Assembly: GCA_963741565.1 (NCBI GenBank)
Contig: CAVUIK010000001.1
Location: forward strand, 186,001-250,000
From: Ga0077555 sp963741565
Lineage (GTDB): Bacteria > Pseudomonadota > Alphaproteobacteria > Rhizobiales > Hyphomicrobiaceae
Reading direction: 5' to 3'
DNA length: 64,000 nt
Part shown: positions 1 through 8,279 of the stretch, piece after piece
How positions within the stretch are numbered: the stretch's first letter is position 1
How the letters are laid out: every line of letters starts with the position of its first letter
Notes under the pieces: model-generated
Databases searched by the model: none
What the model saw: only the letters and a program-made list of their open reading frames with translations
What the model was told of the DNA's origin: nothing
Made by a program: the position numbers and the translations under genes

Positions 1-380
1 AGAGCTATCTGCGCCACCAGGGCTCCTCGTTCGTCGACCGTTTCGACCCGAACAGTTATCTCTACATCACCCGCGCCATGGACTATTTTGACCTCGCCGC
101 CGAGTATGGCGATGTGCTGGCCAATGCTTTCCGTGGCACCAAGACGAGATTTTGTGTCGTGTCGTTCACCAGCGATTGGCTCTATCCGACGCGCGAGAGC
201 CGCGAAATCGTGCAGGCGCTGAATGCGGTCGCAGCCAACGTCTCGTTTGTCGAGGTCGAAAGCGACAAAGGCCACGACGCGTTTCTGCTCGAAGAGCCGG
301 AGTTGTTTGCGGCTGTCCGCGGCTTCCTGAATGCTGCCGCCCGCAAGCGCGGTTTGCCTGACATGGTGGAGGCACTGTGA
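1..380 (+). CDS. metX: Homoserine O-acetyltransferase, C-terminal part (5' truncated by window edge)
   Basis: Frame 3 is open from the first base and ends in TGA at 378-380. The visible ~125 residues match the C-terminus of alpha/beta-hydrolase homoserine acyltransferases: a SYLRHQG stretch, SYLYITRAMDYFDL, the strand with catalytic Asp (SFTSDWLYPT) and the helix after catalytic His (SDKGHDAFLLEEPEL). Known role: it acylates homoserine with acetyl-CoA (or succinyl-CoA in some MetX proteins) for methionine synthesis. Its stop codon overlaps the start of metW (TGATG), so the two are translationally coupled. The nucleophile Ser lies outside the window. Confidence 0.93.
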   Translation, partial: SYLRHQGSSFVDRFDPNSYLYITRAMDYFDLAAEYGDVLANAFRGTKTRFCVVSFTSDWLYPTRESREIVQALNAVAANVSFVEVESDKGHDAFLLEEPELFAAVRGFLNAAARKRGLPDMVEAL

Positions 381-1015
381 TGCTCGCCCGTGACGAGACC
401 TCACGCCAGCACCGTGTCGACCATCTGCTGATCTCGAAGATGGTCTCGCCCGGCTCGCGGGTGCTTGATGTCGGTTGCGGCGATGGAGCGTTGCTGCAAC
501 TGCTGACGGAGCGCAAGGACGTCGACGCTCGTGGCGTCGAGATCAGCCGCGAGCGCGTCAACGCCTGCGTGGCGCGCGGCCTCTCGGTTGTGCAAGGCGA
601 CGCGGATCGCGATCTCGACGACTATCCAGATGGAGCCTTCGACTATGCAATCTTATCACTGACCATCCAGGCGACGTCGCGTCCCCGACTGGTGCTCAAT
701 AATCTGTTGCGGATCGGGCGGCACGCCATCGTATCGTTTCCGAACTTCGGTCACTGGCAGGTACGCAAGAAACTACTGCTGACGGGCAGAATGCCCGTGA
801 CCGAAAATCTGCCGGATCCCTGGTTCGACACACCAAACGCGCACTTGTGCACGATCAAGGATTTCGCCGATCTTTGTCGCCTGTGTGATGCTCGTGTCGA
901 GCGAGCGGTTGCCTTCAACACGTCCGGCCAGCAGCTCGGGACGTGGATTCCCTTGCCACTGACCGTGCACAATATGCTGGGCGAAAAAGCGGTCTTCTTG
1001 TTGACGCGGCGATAA
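380..1015 (+). CDS. metW: Methionine biosynthesis protein MetW (class I SAM-type fold)
   Basis: A 211-residue protein with the SAM-binding glycine motif VLDVGCGDG at residues 28-36 and a short Rossmann methyltransferase fold typical of MetW. MetW partners MetX in many alpha- and betaproteobacteria and is thought to support homoserine acylation; its own catalytic activity is not well defined. I chose the ATG at 380, which shares its A with the metX stop and has GGAGG about 8 bases upstream. An in-frame GTG at 377 is the alternative. The metX-metW pairing strongly supports the assignment. Confidence 0.93.
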   Translation: MLARDETSRQHRVDHLLISKMVSPGSRVLDVGCGDGALLQLLTERKDVDARGVEISRERVNACVARGLSVVQGDADRDLDDYPDGAFDYAILSLTIQATSRPRLVLNNLLRIGRHAIVSFPNFGHWQVRKKLLLTGRMPVTENLPDPWFDTPNAHLCTIKDFADLCRLCDARVERAVAFNTSGQQLGTWIPLPLTVHNMLGEKAVFLLTRR

Positions 1016-1026
1016 TGTCCGTGAAG

Positions 1027-1057
1027 TTGTGGGGTCAGCTCAAGGCCGGCCCCACAA
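1027..1057. terminator. Hairpin between convergent metW and small exported peptide gene
   Basis: TTGTGGGG (1027-1034) pairs perfectly with CCCCACAA (1050-1057) over a 15-base loop. It lies just after the metW stop and just before the stop of the convergent 53-residue gene, so it could end both transcripts. There is no T-run, so rho-independent function is uncertain. Confidence 0.4.
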
Positions 1058-1079
1058 TGCGTTGATAGGTGCAGGTGGC

Positions 1080-1241
1080 TTATTCGCCAGTCAGTCCATC
1101 GACTTTGGGAGCGGACGGCGCCGCGACGGGTGAAGTCTTGCTGAGGTCGTCGAAGACCGTATCTGTCCAATTCGCTTGTGTTGGGCCGGCTGCGAGCAGT
1201 GCCAATGCGGCTGCTGTCAGCAGTGCGATGAGTGATTTCAT
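1080..1241 (-). CDS. Small exported protein, 53 residues, unknown function
   Basis: A complete short reading frame from ATG (1241) to TAA (1080). The first ~23 residues form a canonical signal peptide: MKSLIALL, an Ala/Leu-rich core, then a plausible AQA-type cleavage site (GPTQA followed by NWTD). This leaves a mature peptide of about 30 residues that is acidic and proline-bearing (TVFDDLSKTSPVAAPSAPK). A strong ribosome site, GGAGG, sits 6 bases before the ATG. I do not recognise a family. The signal peptide and ribosome site make chance coding unlikely. It is convergent to metW. Confidence 0.6.
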   Translation of the reverse strand: MKSLIALLTAAALALLAAGPTQANWTDTVFDDLSKTSPVAAPSAPKVDGLTGE

Positions 1242-1450
1242 TTATGCCTCCATCAGCAATATGCGATTGCTCGCCAAACGCGAGTCGCCTTGGTCTCCGG
1301 ACCTTTGTGTTTGTGCCGCAATTGGCGTCACTCGAAATAGCAGTGACGTGTCCGGCTGATTGCAGCGCTGACATCGGTCAAAAAGCGATGTCGCCAGCCT
1401 AAAAACCTTACGCCTCGGAACAGGGCGGCACAAGGCTACAGCGCGGATTT

Positions 1451-2209
1451 TCATGTCACATCATCGTGATGGCCGCGGGCCGCTGGCGCACGCGTCGTGC
1501 CACGGTTCGGCACGTATTCACGCAGCCGTCGCGCCGTCGCACCTGTGCCGGCCGGCGACATCAGCTCTTTTTGTGCTTCCACTATGATGACGCCTGCAAA
1601 CGCTGACGAGAGCCGAGATCCAAAACGCTCGATGCTCATTGCGGAGCGCATGACCAAAGGTCGCTCGATCGGCGGCATATAAAGCGCGGCGCTCCAGGCG
1701 AGGGGCGTGAAGAGCGCGTCAGCCAGCAGCCGGTCGAGCTGGGACGTCGTGAAGGGCCGCCCATGTCCAAAGGGCGTGCGCTCGAGACGCGCCCAGATGC
1801 TGCGGCGGTTTGGAACGACGATCAACAATCGCCCCTCGGGTTTCATGACGCGCCAGATCTCGCGCAAGAGTGGCCGCACTTGCTCACTCGCTTCGAGGCA
1901 GTGGATGGCGAGCATGTAGTCGACGGAGTTGTCGGGGAGCGGCAGCTGATCTTCCTCGACGACGACCGAATGCACGGCTCCCGCGGGCGGCCACACGATG
2001 GCGCCCTGCATGGCCGGCATCAAGGCGCCGAGCCGCAACGCTTCGCCTCGGAATGACCCGAGATAGGGGGTCGCAAATCCGAGGCCCATCAGCGTGGCGC
2101 CGTTGACATGGCGCCACCGGGTGCGGATGCGCGCAGCGAGAATGCGCCGCACGACACCGCCAAGAGGGCGGGCGTAGAAGTCGATCAGCTCGGTTACATC
2201 GGTCTGCAT
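1451..2209 (-). CDS. Class I SAM-dependent methyltransferase
   Basis: 252 residues. A Rossmann-type core is visible: GATLMGLGFATPYLG in the motif I region, EDQLPLPDNSVDYMLAIHCLE (motif II/III, the usual LPFxDxSxD pattern of Methyltransf_11 proteins), then LREIWRVMKPEGRLLIVVPN (motif IV/V). The substrate is not predictable. The C-terminal ~30 residues are low-complexity Arg/Ala/Gly and probably disordered. It is divergent from gloB across a ~157-base gap, an arrangement I recall from other Hyphomicrobiales, which may hint at a role near glyoxalase metabolism. Confidence 0.85.
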   Translation of the reverse strand: MQTDVTELIDFYARPLGGVVRRILAARIRTRWRHVNGATLMGLGFATPYLGSFRGEALRLGALMPAMQGAIVWPPAGAVHSVVVEEDQLPLPDNSVDYMLAIHCLEASEQVRPLLREIWRVMKPEGRLLIVVPNRRSIWARLERTPFGHGRPFTTSQLDRLLADALFTPLAWSAALYMPPIERPLVMRSAMSIERFGSRLSSAFAGVIIVEAQKELMSPAGTGATARRLREYVPNRGTTRAPAARGHHDDVT

Positions 2210-2366
2210 GGTCGGCGGACAGGTCCGTCGTGGGGCTCAGAGTTTCCGCAGTATGCCTGAATTCGGCGGATGTTGCCGCGTGTTGCTTTTGATCGACCGG
2301 CTGCTAGGGTGCCGCCCCCAGTCCGAAGTCCGTCGGTCTTTCCCCAGTCACCTCAGGAGCGGCACT

Positions 2367-3137
2367 ATGGCGAAGCTCGCATTCCACCAGTTTCCCTGCC
2401 TCCAGGACAACTACGGCGTACTGGTCCACGACGCCGGTGCAGGACTGACCGCTTCAATCGATGCGCCCGAGGCCGACGCGGTTCGCCAGGCGCTCGCCGA
2501 GACCGGTTGGAAGCTCACGCATATTCTCGTCACCCACCATCACGCCGACCACACGCAAGGGATCGCCGCTCTCAAATCCGAGACGAAGGCCCTGGTCATC
2601 GGGCCGAAAGGTGAGGCGGCCAAAATCAAGGACCTCGACCAGACCGTTAGCGGTGGAGACACGGTCGCGTTCGGCGGCAGCAAGATCGAGGTGATCGAGA
2701 CACCCGGCCACACCGCCGGGCACATCACCTTCTGGATCCCCTCGTCGTCTGTCGCTTTTGTCGGGGATACGCTTTTTGCCATGGGGTGCGGGCGTGTCAT
2801 CGAAGGCAACGCGGAGATGATGTGGTCGTCGCTGTCCAAGCTGGCCAAGCTGCCGCGCGAGACGATGCTGTATTGCGGCCATGAGTACACCGCCTCGAAC
2901 GCCAAATTTGCGATGACGATCGAGCCCGAGAACGAGGCCCTGCAGGCGCGGGCCGCCGAAGTAGCGGCGCTGGTCGCGGCCAAGAAGCCGACGCTGCCGA
3001 CGCGCCTGGATGTGGAACTCGCAACCAATCCGTTCCTGCGGCCGCACGTGCCGGCCATTCGCCGCCGGCTCGGCCTGGAGACGGCACCGGACTGGCAGGT
3101 GTTCGGCGAAATTCGCGAGCGCAAGAACCGCGGCTGA
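2367..3137 (+). CDS. gloB: Hydroxyacylglutathione hydrolase (glyoxalase II)
   Basis: 256 residues from the ATG at 2367, which has AGGAG 8 bases upstream; the longer upstream in-frame extension lacks family similarity. It is a metallo-beta-lactamase fold enzyme: the metal motif THHHADH spans residues 56-62, ETPGHTAGH supplies the next His ligand, and FVGDTLFAMGCGR carries the bridging Asp. The C-terminal substrate-binding region is present (YCGHEYTASNAKFA, NPFLR near the end). It hydrolyses S-lactoylglutathione to lactate and glutathione, completing methylglyoxal detoxification. It is convergent with lipB with no gap. Confidence 0.95.
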   Translation: MAKLAFHQFPCLQDNYGVLVHDAGAGLTASIDAPEADAVRQALAETGWKLTHILVTHHHADHTQGIAALKSETKALVIGPKGEAAKIKDLDQTVSGGDTVAFGGSKIEVIETPGHTAGHITFWIPSSSVAFVGDTLFAMGCGRVIEGNAEMMWSSLSKLAKLPRETMLYCGHEYTASNAKFAMTIEPENEALQARAAEVAALVAAKKPTLPTRLDVELATNPFLRPHVPAIRRRLGLETAPDWQVFGEIRERKNRG

Positions 3138-3863
3138 TCAGGCGGTGCCTGGGAGGTCGAGCTCCGGCACTGACGCGACGCGCTCGACCGGGCCGAAACG
3201 CCGAATGAACGCGGCCTCGAGGGCCATATCCACTTCCGGCATCGCGACAACGCGGCCAAGGTCGGCGAGGCTGGTTACGCCGTGGCCCCGGATGCCGCAG
3301 GGCACGATGCCTTTGAAGTGCTCGAGATCCGGCTCGACGTTGAGGCTCACGCCATGGAGGCTGATCCAGCGGCGCAGTCGGATCCCGAGGGCAGCAACCT
3401 TGTCTTCGACGTCCGGACCGAGTTCTGGTCGCGCGACCCATACGCCAACCCTGCCGGGGCGCAGCTCTCCCCGGACGCCGAACGCATCCAGTGTATCGAT
3501 CAGCCAGGCCTCGAGTGCCGCCACAAAAGCGCGGACGTCACCGGATCGCTGCTTCACGTCGAGCATCACGTAGGCGATCCGCTGGCCGGGGCCATGATAC
3601 GTGAACTGACCGCCGCGGCCGGCCGCATGGACTGGGAACCGGTCGGGGGCCAGCAGATCCGCCGGCTTGGCGCTGGTTCCGGCCGTATAGAGCGGGGGAT
3701 GTTCGAGCAGCCAGACCAACTCGCGCCGTTCGCCCGCTGAAATCGCAGCAACCCGCGCATCCATGAGTGCCAGCGCGGTCGCATAGGCGACCGGGACATC
3801 GCTGATCAGCCATTCGACGGGGGGCAGGACGTCGGGCACTGGGGTCATTCCTCGCCCAATCAT
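3138..3863 (-). CDS. lipB: Octanoyl-[acyl-carrier-protein]:protein N-octanoyltransferase
   Basis: 241 residues. Family signatures are present: RGGQFTYHGPGQ for acyl/lipoyl binding, the catalytic Lys within EDKVAALGIR, and the catalytic Cys in GIVPCGI after HGVSLNVEPDLEHF. The enzyme moves octanoate from acyl carrier protein to E2/GcvH lysines, the first step of protein lipoylation. The start is uncertain: ATG at 3863 has no good ribosome site, and ATG at 3848 follows GAGGA too closely. Both give intact domains. Confidence 0.93.
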   Translation of the reverse strand: MIGRGMTPVPDVLPPVEWLISDVPVAYATALALMDARVAAISAGERRELVWLLEHPPLYTAGTSAKPADLLAPDRFPVHAAGRGGQFTYHGPGQRIAYVMLDVKQRSGDVRAFVAALEAWLIDTLDAFGVRGELRPGRVGVWVARPELGPDVEDKVAALGIRLRRWISLHGVSLNVEPDLEHFKGIVPCGIRGHGVTSLADLGRVVAMPEVDMALEAAFIRRFGPVERVASVPELDLPGTA

Positions 3864-4016
3864 TGGGCTGGCGTGGGGTCAGAGCGTCTTTAGCGCCGAG
3901 CGGACCGGTTGGCCAGATCTGCGATGCGACGGCCCGTTGGAACGTCGCCGGCAGCTTCCCGAAGCCGCTTGTTCCCCACCGCATCGTCTGCTAGATGACG
4001 GGCCTCGTCTCGATTT

Positions 4017-4103
4017 GCGGTCGTGGCGGAATTGGTAGACGCACTACCTTGAGGTGGTAACGCTGGAAACGGCGTGGAGGTTCGAGTCCTCTCGACCGCA
4101 CCA
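4017..4103 (+). tRNA. tRNA-Leu (anticodon GAG), CCA encoded
   Basis: The acceptor GCGGTCG (4017-4023) pairs with CGACCGC (4093-4099), followed by A and encoded CCA (4101-4103). The D-arm contains TGGCGGAATTGGTAGACGC, typical of class II tRNA-Leu. Anticodon GAG is at 4051-4053 in loop TTGAGGT. A long variable arm (CGCTGGAAACGGCG) and the T-arm GGAGGTTCGAGTCCTC follow. The first anticodon-stem pair appears as C4044-A4060, a mismatch in an otherwise standard molecule. It is isolated between lipB and a permease gene. Confidence 0.95.
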
Positions 4104-4245
4104 GACACTCCGGCCCTCGAACGGTCGAGGGGAGGCTCCTAAAGCCCAAATTTGGCGCCGTTGTCGGATTGCCAACGCGGGCAACGTCACATAGACAATT
4201 GACGGAAACGGGGCCGTCCGCGATCCGCGGGTTGTGGGGGAATTC

Positions 4246-5662
4246 ATGAAGCTGCCGGGCATCTGGGCAACGAGCGGCCGTGCCGCGACGGGTCACATCC
4301 GGTCAGTGGCGGCGTGCGCTGCCATCGTGGCGGTGCTCATCGCAACGCCGGCGATGGCAGCCGTGGGCAAGGCCGTCGAGCCGCTCATGGTCGCGGGTAT
4401 CCCCGTCGACTTCATCCTGTTCGCGCTGACCCTGCTCGGGGTGGCGCTACTGCACAATCATACCTTCTACGTGGCGATGGCGGGCCTCGCCGTAATCACG
4501 CTCTACAAGTTACTCTTCACCGGCTTCAAATTCGGTACCGGGTTGGCCGGTCTCGTTGGCCACATGCAGCACGAGTGGGTGATCCTCGCGAACCTGTTCC
4601 TGCTTCTGATGGGATTTGCGCTGCTCGCGCGGCATTTCGAAAAGAGCGGCATCCCCGAGGTCATGCCGGCCATTCTGCCGGATGACTGGAAGGGCGCGTT
4701 CGCGCTGCTGGCGATCGTCTGGGTCGTCTCCAGCTTCCTCGACAACATCGCGGCGGCGCTTGATCGGCGGGACGATGGCGCTGAAGCTGTTCAGGGACAA
4801 GCTGCACATCGGCTATATCGCGGGCATCGTCGCGGCGTCGAATGCGGGCGGCGCCTTCAGCGTGGTCGGCGACACCACGACGACGATGATGTGGATCGAC
4901 GGTGTCAATCCATTGAGCGTGTTCGATTGCATCGTCGCGTCGGTCGTTGCGTTGCTCATTTCCGGCATCATCGCGGCCAAGCAGCAGCACGCCTACCAAC
5001 CGATCATCAAGGACGTGGAGCCCGGAGCCCGGGTCGACTGGACGCGGGTGTTCGTCGTGGCGGCAATCCTGCTGGCGGCTGTGGCGGCGAACGTTTGGGC
5101 CAACCAAAAAGCGCCCTGGCTGCTGGACATCCTGCCAGTGATCGGCATCGGCGTCTGGGTTGCGATCCTTGCGACTTCGCTGCTGCGCGCGCCGGATTGG
5201 CAGCTGTTGCCAGAGAATTTCAAGGGCACGTTGTTCCTGCTGGCGCTCGTGACCTGCGCCTCGATGATGCCGGTGGAGAAATTGCCCTCGGCGTCCTGGC
5301 CGACAGCGTTCTCGCTCGGTTTCGTGTCGGCGGTGTTCGACAATATTCCGTTGACCGCCCTGGCCCTGAAGCAGGGCGGTTACGACTGGGGCATGCTGGC
5401 GTTTGCCGTCGGCTACGGCGGCTCGATGCTGTGGTTTGGCTCGTCGGCGGGCGTTGCGATCGCCAATATTTTTCCGGAGGCCAGGAACGCGGTCGCCTGG
5501 CTGAAAGGCGGCTGGCACGTCGCGCTCGCCTATGTCGTCGGCTTCTTCGTCATGCTCGCCCTGCTTGGCTGGCGCCCGGATCCGCCGCATAAGAAGGTCG
5601 AACTCAAGGAGCCGCGTACCGCCGTCGTGTGGATCGCGGGATCACATCCGAAAGGCCTGTGA
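4246..5662 (+). pseudogene. NhaD/ArsB-type ion transporter permease, frameshifted
   Basis: A 471-residue membrane protein once one extra base is ignored. It starts at ATG 4246 (GGGGGAA upstream) with a cleavable-looking signal (ATPAMA) and is then almost entirely hydrophobic helices. The VWVVSSFLDNIAAAL segment, the later FDNIPLTALAL and the GSSAGVAIAN segment are the paired half-repeat signatures of the citrate transporter/NhaD superfamily. The frame breaks at 4762: an extra G in GCTTGATCGG moves the protein from frame 1 to frame 2, where IGGTMALKLFRDK continues the family sequence. Left uncorrected, translation would run on in the wrong frame. Sodium/proton antiport is possible; the substrate is not certain. 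Confidence 0.75.
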
Positions 5663-5674
5663 GGCCGACGGCCC

Positions 5675-6550
5675 TCACTTGCCGCCGACGGAGACCAGGA
5701 TCACACCGGGCACGATCAACGCAATGGTTGCGATGGTGCGCCACGTAATCGCCTCGCGACCGAACACGAAGAAGCCGAGCAGCAGAGTGAAGATGGGCGA
5801 GGCCGAGACGATCGGCATCGTCGACAGCAGCGTCCCCGCGAACAGCGCATTGTTGAGGAATTGAATCGACAGCGCATTGGCGATGCCCGCCGCGATAAAC
5901 CAGCGCCAGCTTGCGAAACTGCCCGAAACCGGTCGTTGCTGCAACTTGTGGGCGAGCGTCGAACTGGCGAGCGAGACTGTATTGCCCATGAAAACGGCGA
6001 ACGACGGGCTCGGCACCTCGCCGAGGCCGATCTTCGTCACCGCGTGCCCTGTCGCGCGGATAAAGGCCGCTCCGAACGGCAGGATAAGTGCCCAAAGCGG
6101 CCAGCTACGCTTCACTCCCGCTGGGTTCCAGGCGGAGACGATGGCGCCAGCGATGACAGCCAATGTGCCCATCGCAATTGGCCATGTCAGCTGTTCCCCG
6201 AGCACGGCAATCGCCCAGAAGGCGCCAAATATCGGGGCCGACGCCGTGAGCGCGCTGGTGAGGGTCGGGCCCATATGCTGGATGCTCGACAGTGCGAGCG
6301 CCGATGAGAGCGCCGGCCGGAAGATCCCGACCAGCCCGAACAGCAGACAGGCGTAGGTGAACCAGTACCAGCGCTCGATGAAGAACGGCGCAAAGAGCCA
6401 GTAGACGACGGCGGAAGCCGCGATCGACACGACGGTCCCGGTTCGTGCGTCGGAGCCGCCAAGCCCCATATGCAGAAAATGGTTCGAGAGCGCGAACAAG
6501 AATGCCGAGCACAGCGCATAGAGCGGCGCCAGATAGGGAAAATTGCTCAT
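5675..6550 (-). CDS. EamA/DMT-family transporter
   Basis: 291 residues starting at MSNFPYLAPLYAL (6550); the longer upstream extension is Arg-rich and not family-like. About ten hydrophobic segments arranged as two EamA repeats are visible (first half ALCSAFLFALSNHFL, second half IRATGHAVTKIGLGEVPSPSF). GPTLTSALTASAPIFGAFWAIAVLGE and TMPIVSASPIFTLLLGFFVFGRE are the conserved end helices of the repeats. DMT proteins export metabolites or amino acids; the substrate cannot be read. It is convergent with the permease upstream. Confidence 0.88.
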   Translation of the reverse strand: MSNFPYLAPLYALCSAFLFALSNHFLHMGLGGSDARTGTVVSIAASAVVYWLFAPFFIERWYWFTYACLLFGLVGIFRPALSSALALSSIQHMGPTLTSALTASAPIFGAFWAIAVLGEQLTWPIAMGTLAVIAGAIVSAWNPAGVKRSWPLWALILPFGAAFIRATGHAVTKIGLGEVPSPSFAVFMGNTVSLASSTLAHKLQQRPVSGSFASWRWFIAAGIANALSIQFLNNALFAGTLLSTMPIVSASPIFTLLLGFFVFGREAITWRTIATIALIVPGVILVSVGGK

Positions 6551-6705
6551 GCCGTGTCGCCCTTGCCGCCCGATGCCGCGCATCGGCAAGGGACGACTGT
6601 AGACGAGAAGGGGTGGGAACAAGCAGGCCGCGATGTCGCAAAGGCGGCGTCAACGAGCCGAGGCTGGGCGCCGTTCCTTCGCCTGCGTGCGAAGCGCCAA
6701 GACTC

Positions 6706-8253
6706 CTATGTTCCGCAGAACGTTTGCTGCACGACTTCGTGCGGCTTGGGCGGCTCTTGATAGACGAGCAATTCAGGCCGCTCTTGGAACGGAGCGTCGA
6801 TTGCCGCCAGCAACCTCTCAAAAGGCCCGAGATCGTTGGCGAGTGCCGCTGCGATCGCCTCTTCGACACGGTGATTGCGTGGTATGATCGCGGGATTGGC
6901 GAGCAGCATCGCGGCATGGCGTTCTGCGGGATCTGTGGGCTCGTCCGCCAACCGGGTCCGCCAGCGTACCAACCACGGATCGAGCGCCGCCGGCTCGCTG
7001 AAGAGCGCGCGCAACACCGTTTCGCCATCGCCCGGCACCGCCGCACCCGCGAGCCTTCGGAACACAAGCGTGAAATCCGCGCCGCCGTTGGCCATGCGCT
7101 CGAGGAGATCCTGGGCCAGGGCAAGATCACCGTCCTGCTTGGCGGCGAGCCCGAGCTTGGCGCGCATGACATCGGTGAGAGCCGGCTCGAACAGGGTCGG
7201 GAATGCGTCGATAGCCGCTTGGGCTTCCTGCAGGGCGGCGTCGCTATCGTCGGCAAACAACGGCAGCAGGGTCTCGGCCAGCCGTGCCAGGTTCCATTGC
7301 GCGATGCGCGGTTGATTGGCAAACGCGTAGCGGCCTTGGCTGTCGATCGAGCTGAAGACGGTCGCGGGGTGATAGGTGTCGATGAACGCGCATGGCCCGT
7401 AGTCGATGGTCTCGCCCGAGAGTGTCATGTTGTCGGTGTTCATCACGCCGTGGATGAAGCCGACGCCCATCCATTGAGCGATGAGCTTCGCCTGCCGGTC
7501 CATGACGAGATCGAGCAGCGCGCGGTAAGGATTTGCCGCCGCGCGGGCTTCAGGATAGTGGCGGTCGATGACGTGGTCGGCGAGTGATTGGAGGCCGTCG
7601 CGGTCGCCGCGCGCGGCGAAGTACTGGAAGGTGCCGACACGGATGTGGCTTGCGGCGACGCGGGTGAGCACGGCCCCCGGCAGCGGCTGCTCGCGGAACA
7701 CGTAATCGCCCGTAGCGACCGCTGCCAACGAACGTGTGGTCGGAATGCCAAGGCGGTACATGGCTTCGCTAATGATGTATTCGCGCAGCACCGGTCCGAT
7801 CGCGGCACGGCCGTCACCATTGCGGGAAAAGGGCGTCGGCCCGGAGCCCTTGAGTTGAATATCGCGTCGGCGGCCTTGTCGGTCGATGACCTCGCCGAGC
7901 AGAATGGCACGTCCGTCGCCCAGTTGAGGCGAGAAGCCGCCGAACTGGTGGCCGGCATAGGCCATAGCCAGCGATTGCGCTTCGGCGGGAACGCGATTGC
8001 CGGCGAGCACGGCGACGCCCCCTGGTGCAGCGAGTGCGGTAGCATCGAGACCGAGTTCCGCGGCAAGCGGCAGATTGAGCCTGAGCAAACGCGGTGCGCT
8101 GACGGGTGTCGGCGCTAGTCGCGCATAGAAGCGATCGGGCAGCCGCGCGTAGCTGTTGTCGAAGGGGAAGAGCGGCGGTTGAACACCCGGGGATTGGGTT
8201 GCTCCAGAGGAAGGCGTCGCCATGGCGTGGCATGTCTTTCGGTTTGAGGTCAT
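6706..8253 (-). CDS. selO: SelO/YdiU-family protein adenylyltransferase (pseudokinase fold)
   Basis: 515 residues, the normal family length. Hallmarks include LAMAYAGHQFGGFSPQLGDGRAILLGE, QLKGSGPTPFSRNGDGRA, GIPTTRSL, SHIRVGTFQYFAARGD and GVMNTDNMTLSGETIDYGPCAFID; the last holds the metal-binding Asn/Asp residues. SelO transfers AMP from ATP to Ser/Thr/Tyr of redox proteins with an inverted ATP orientation. The C-terminus ends Cys-Gly-Thr, with Cys near the position of selenocysteine in eukaryotic homologues. An internal Met (residue 11) is another possible start. Confidence 0.93.
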   Translation of the reverse strand: MTSNRKTCHAMATPSSGATQSPGVQPPLFPFDNSYARLPDRFYARLAPTPVSAPRLLRLNLPLAAELGLDATALAAPGGVAVLAGNRVPAEAQSLAMAYAGHQFGGFSPQLGDGRAILLGEVIDRQGRRRDIQLKGSGPTPFSRNGDGRAAIGPVLREYIISEAMYRLGIPTTRSLAAVATGDYVFREQPLPGAVLTRVAASHIRVGTFQYFAARGDRDGLQSLADHVIDRHYPEARAAANPYRALLDLVMDRQAKLIAQWMGVGFIHGVMNTDNMTLSGETIDYGPCAFIDTYHPATVFSSIDSQGRYAFANQPRIAQWNLARLAETLLPLFADDSDAALQEAQAAIDAFPTLFEPALTDVMRAKLGLAAKQDGDLALAQDLLERMANGGADFTLVFRRLAGAAVPGDGETVLRALFSEPAALDPWLVRWRTRLADEPTDPAERHAAMLLANPAIIPRNHRVEEAIAAALANDLGPFERLLAAIDAPFQERPELLVYQEPPKPHEVVQQTFCGT

Positions 8254-8279
8254 TCACCGAGCGGCGATGTCATGTCCCG

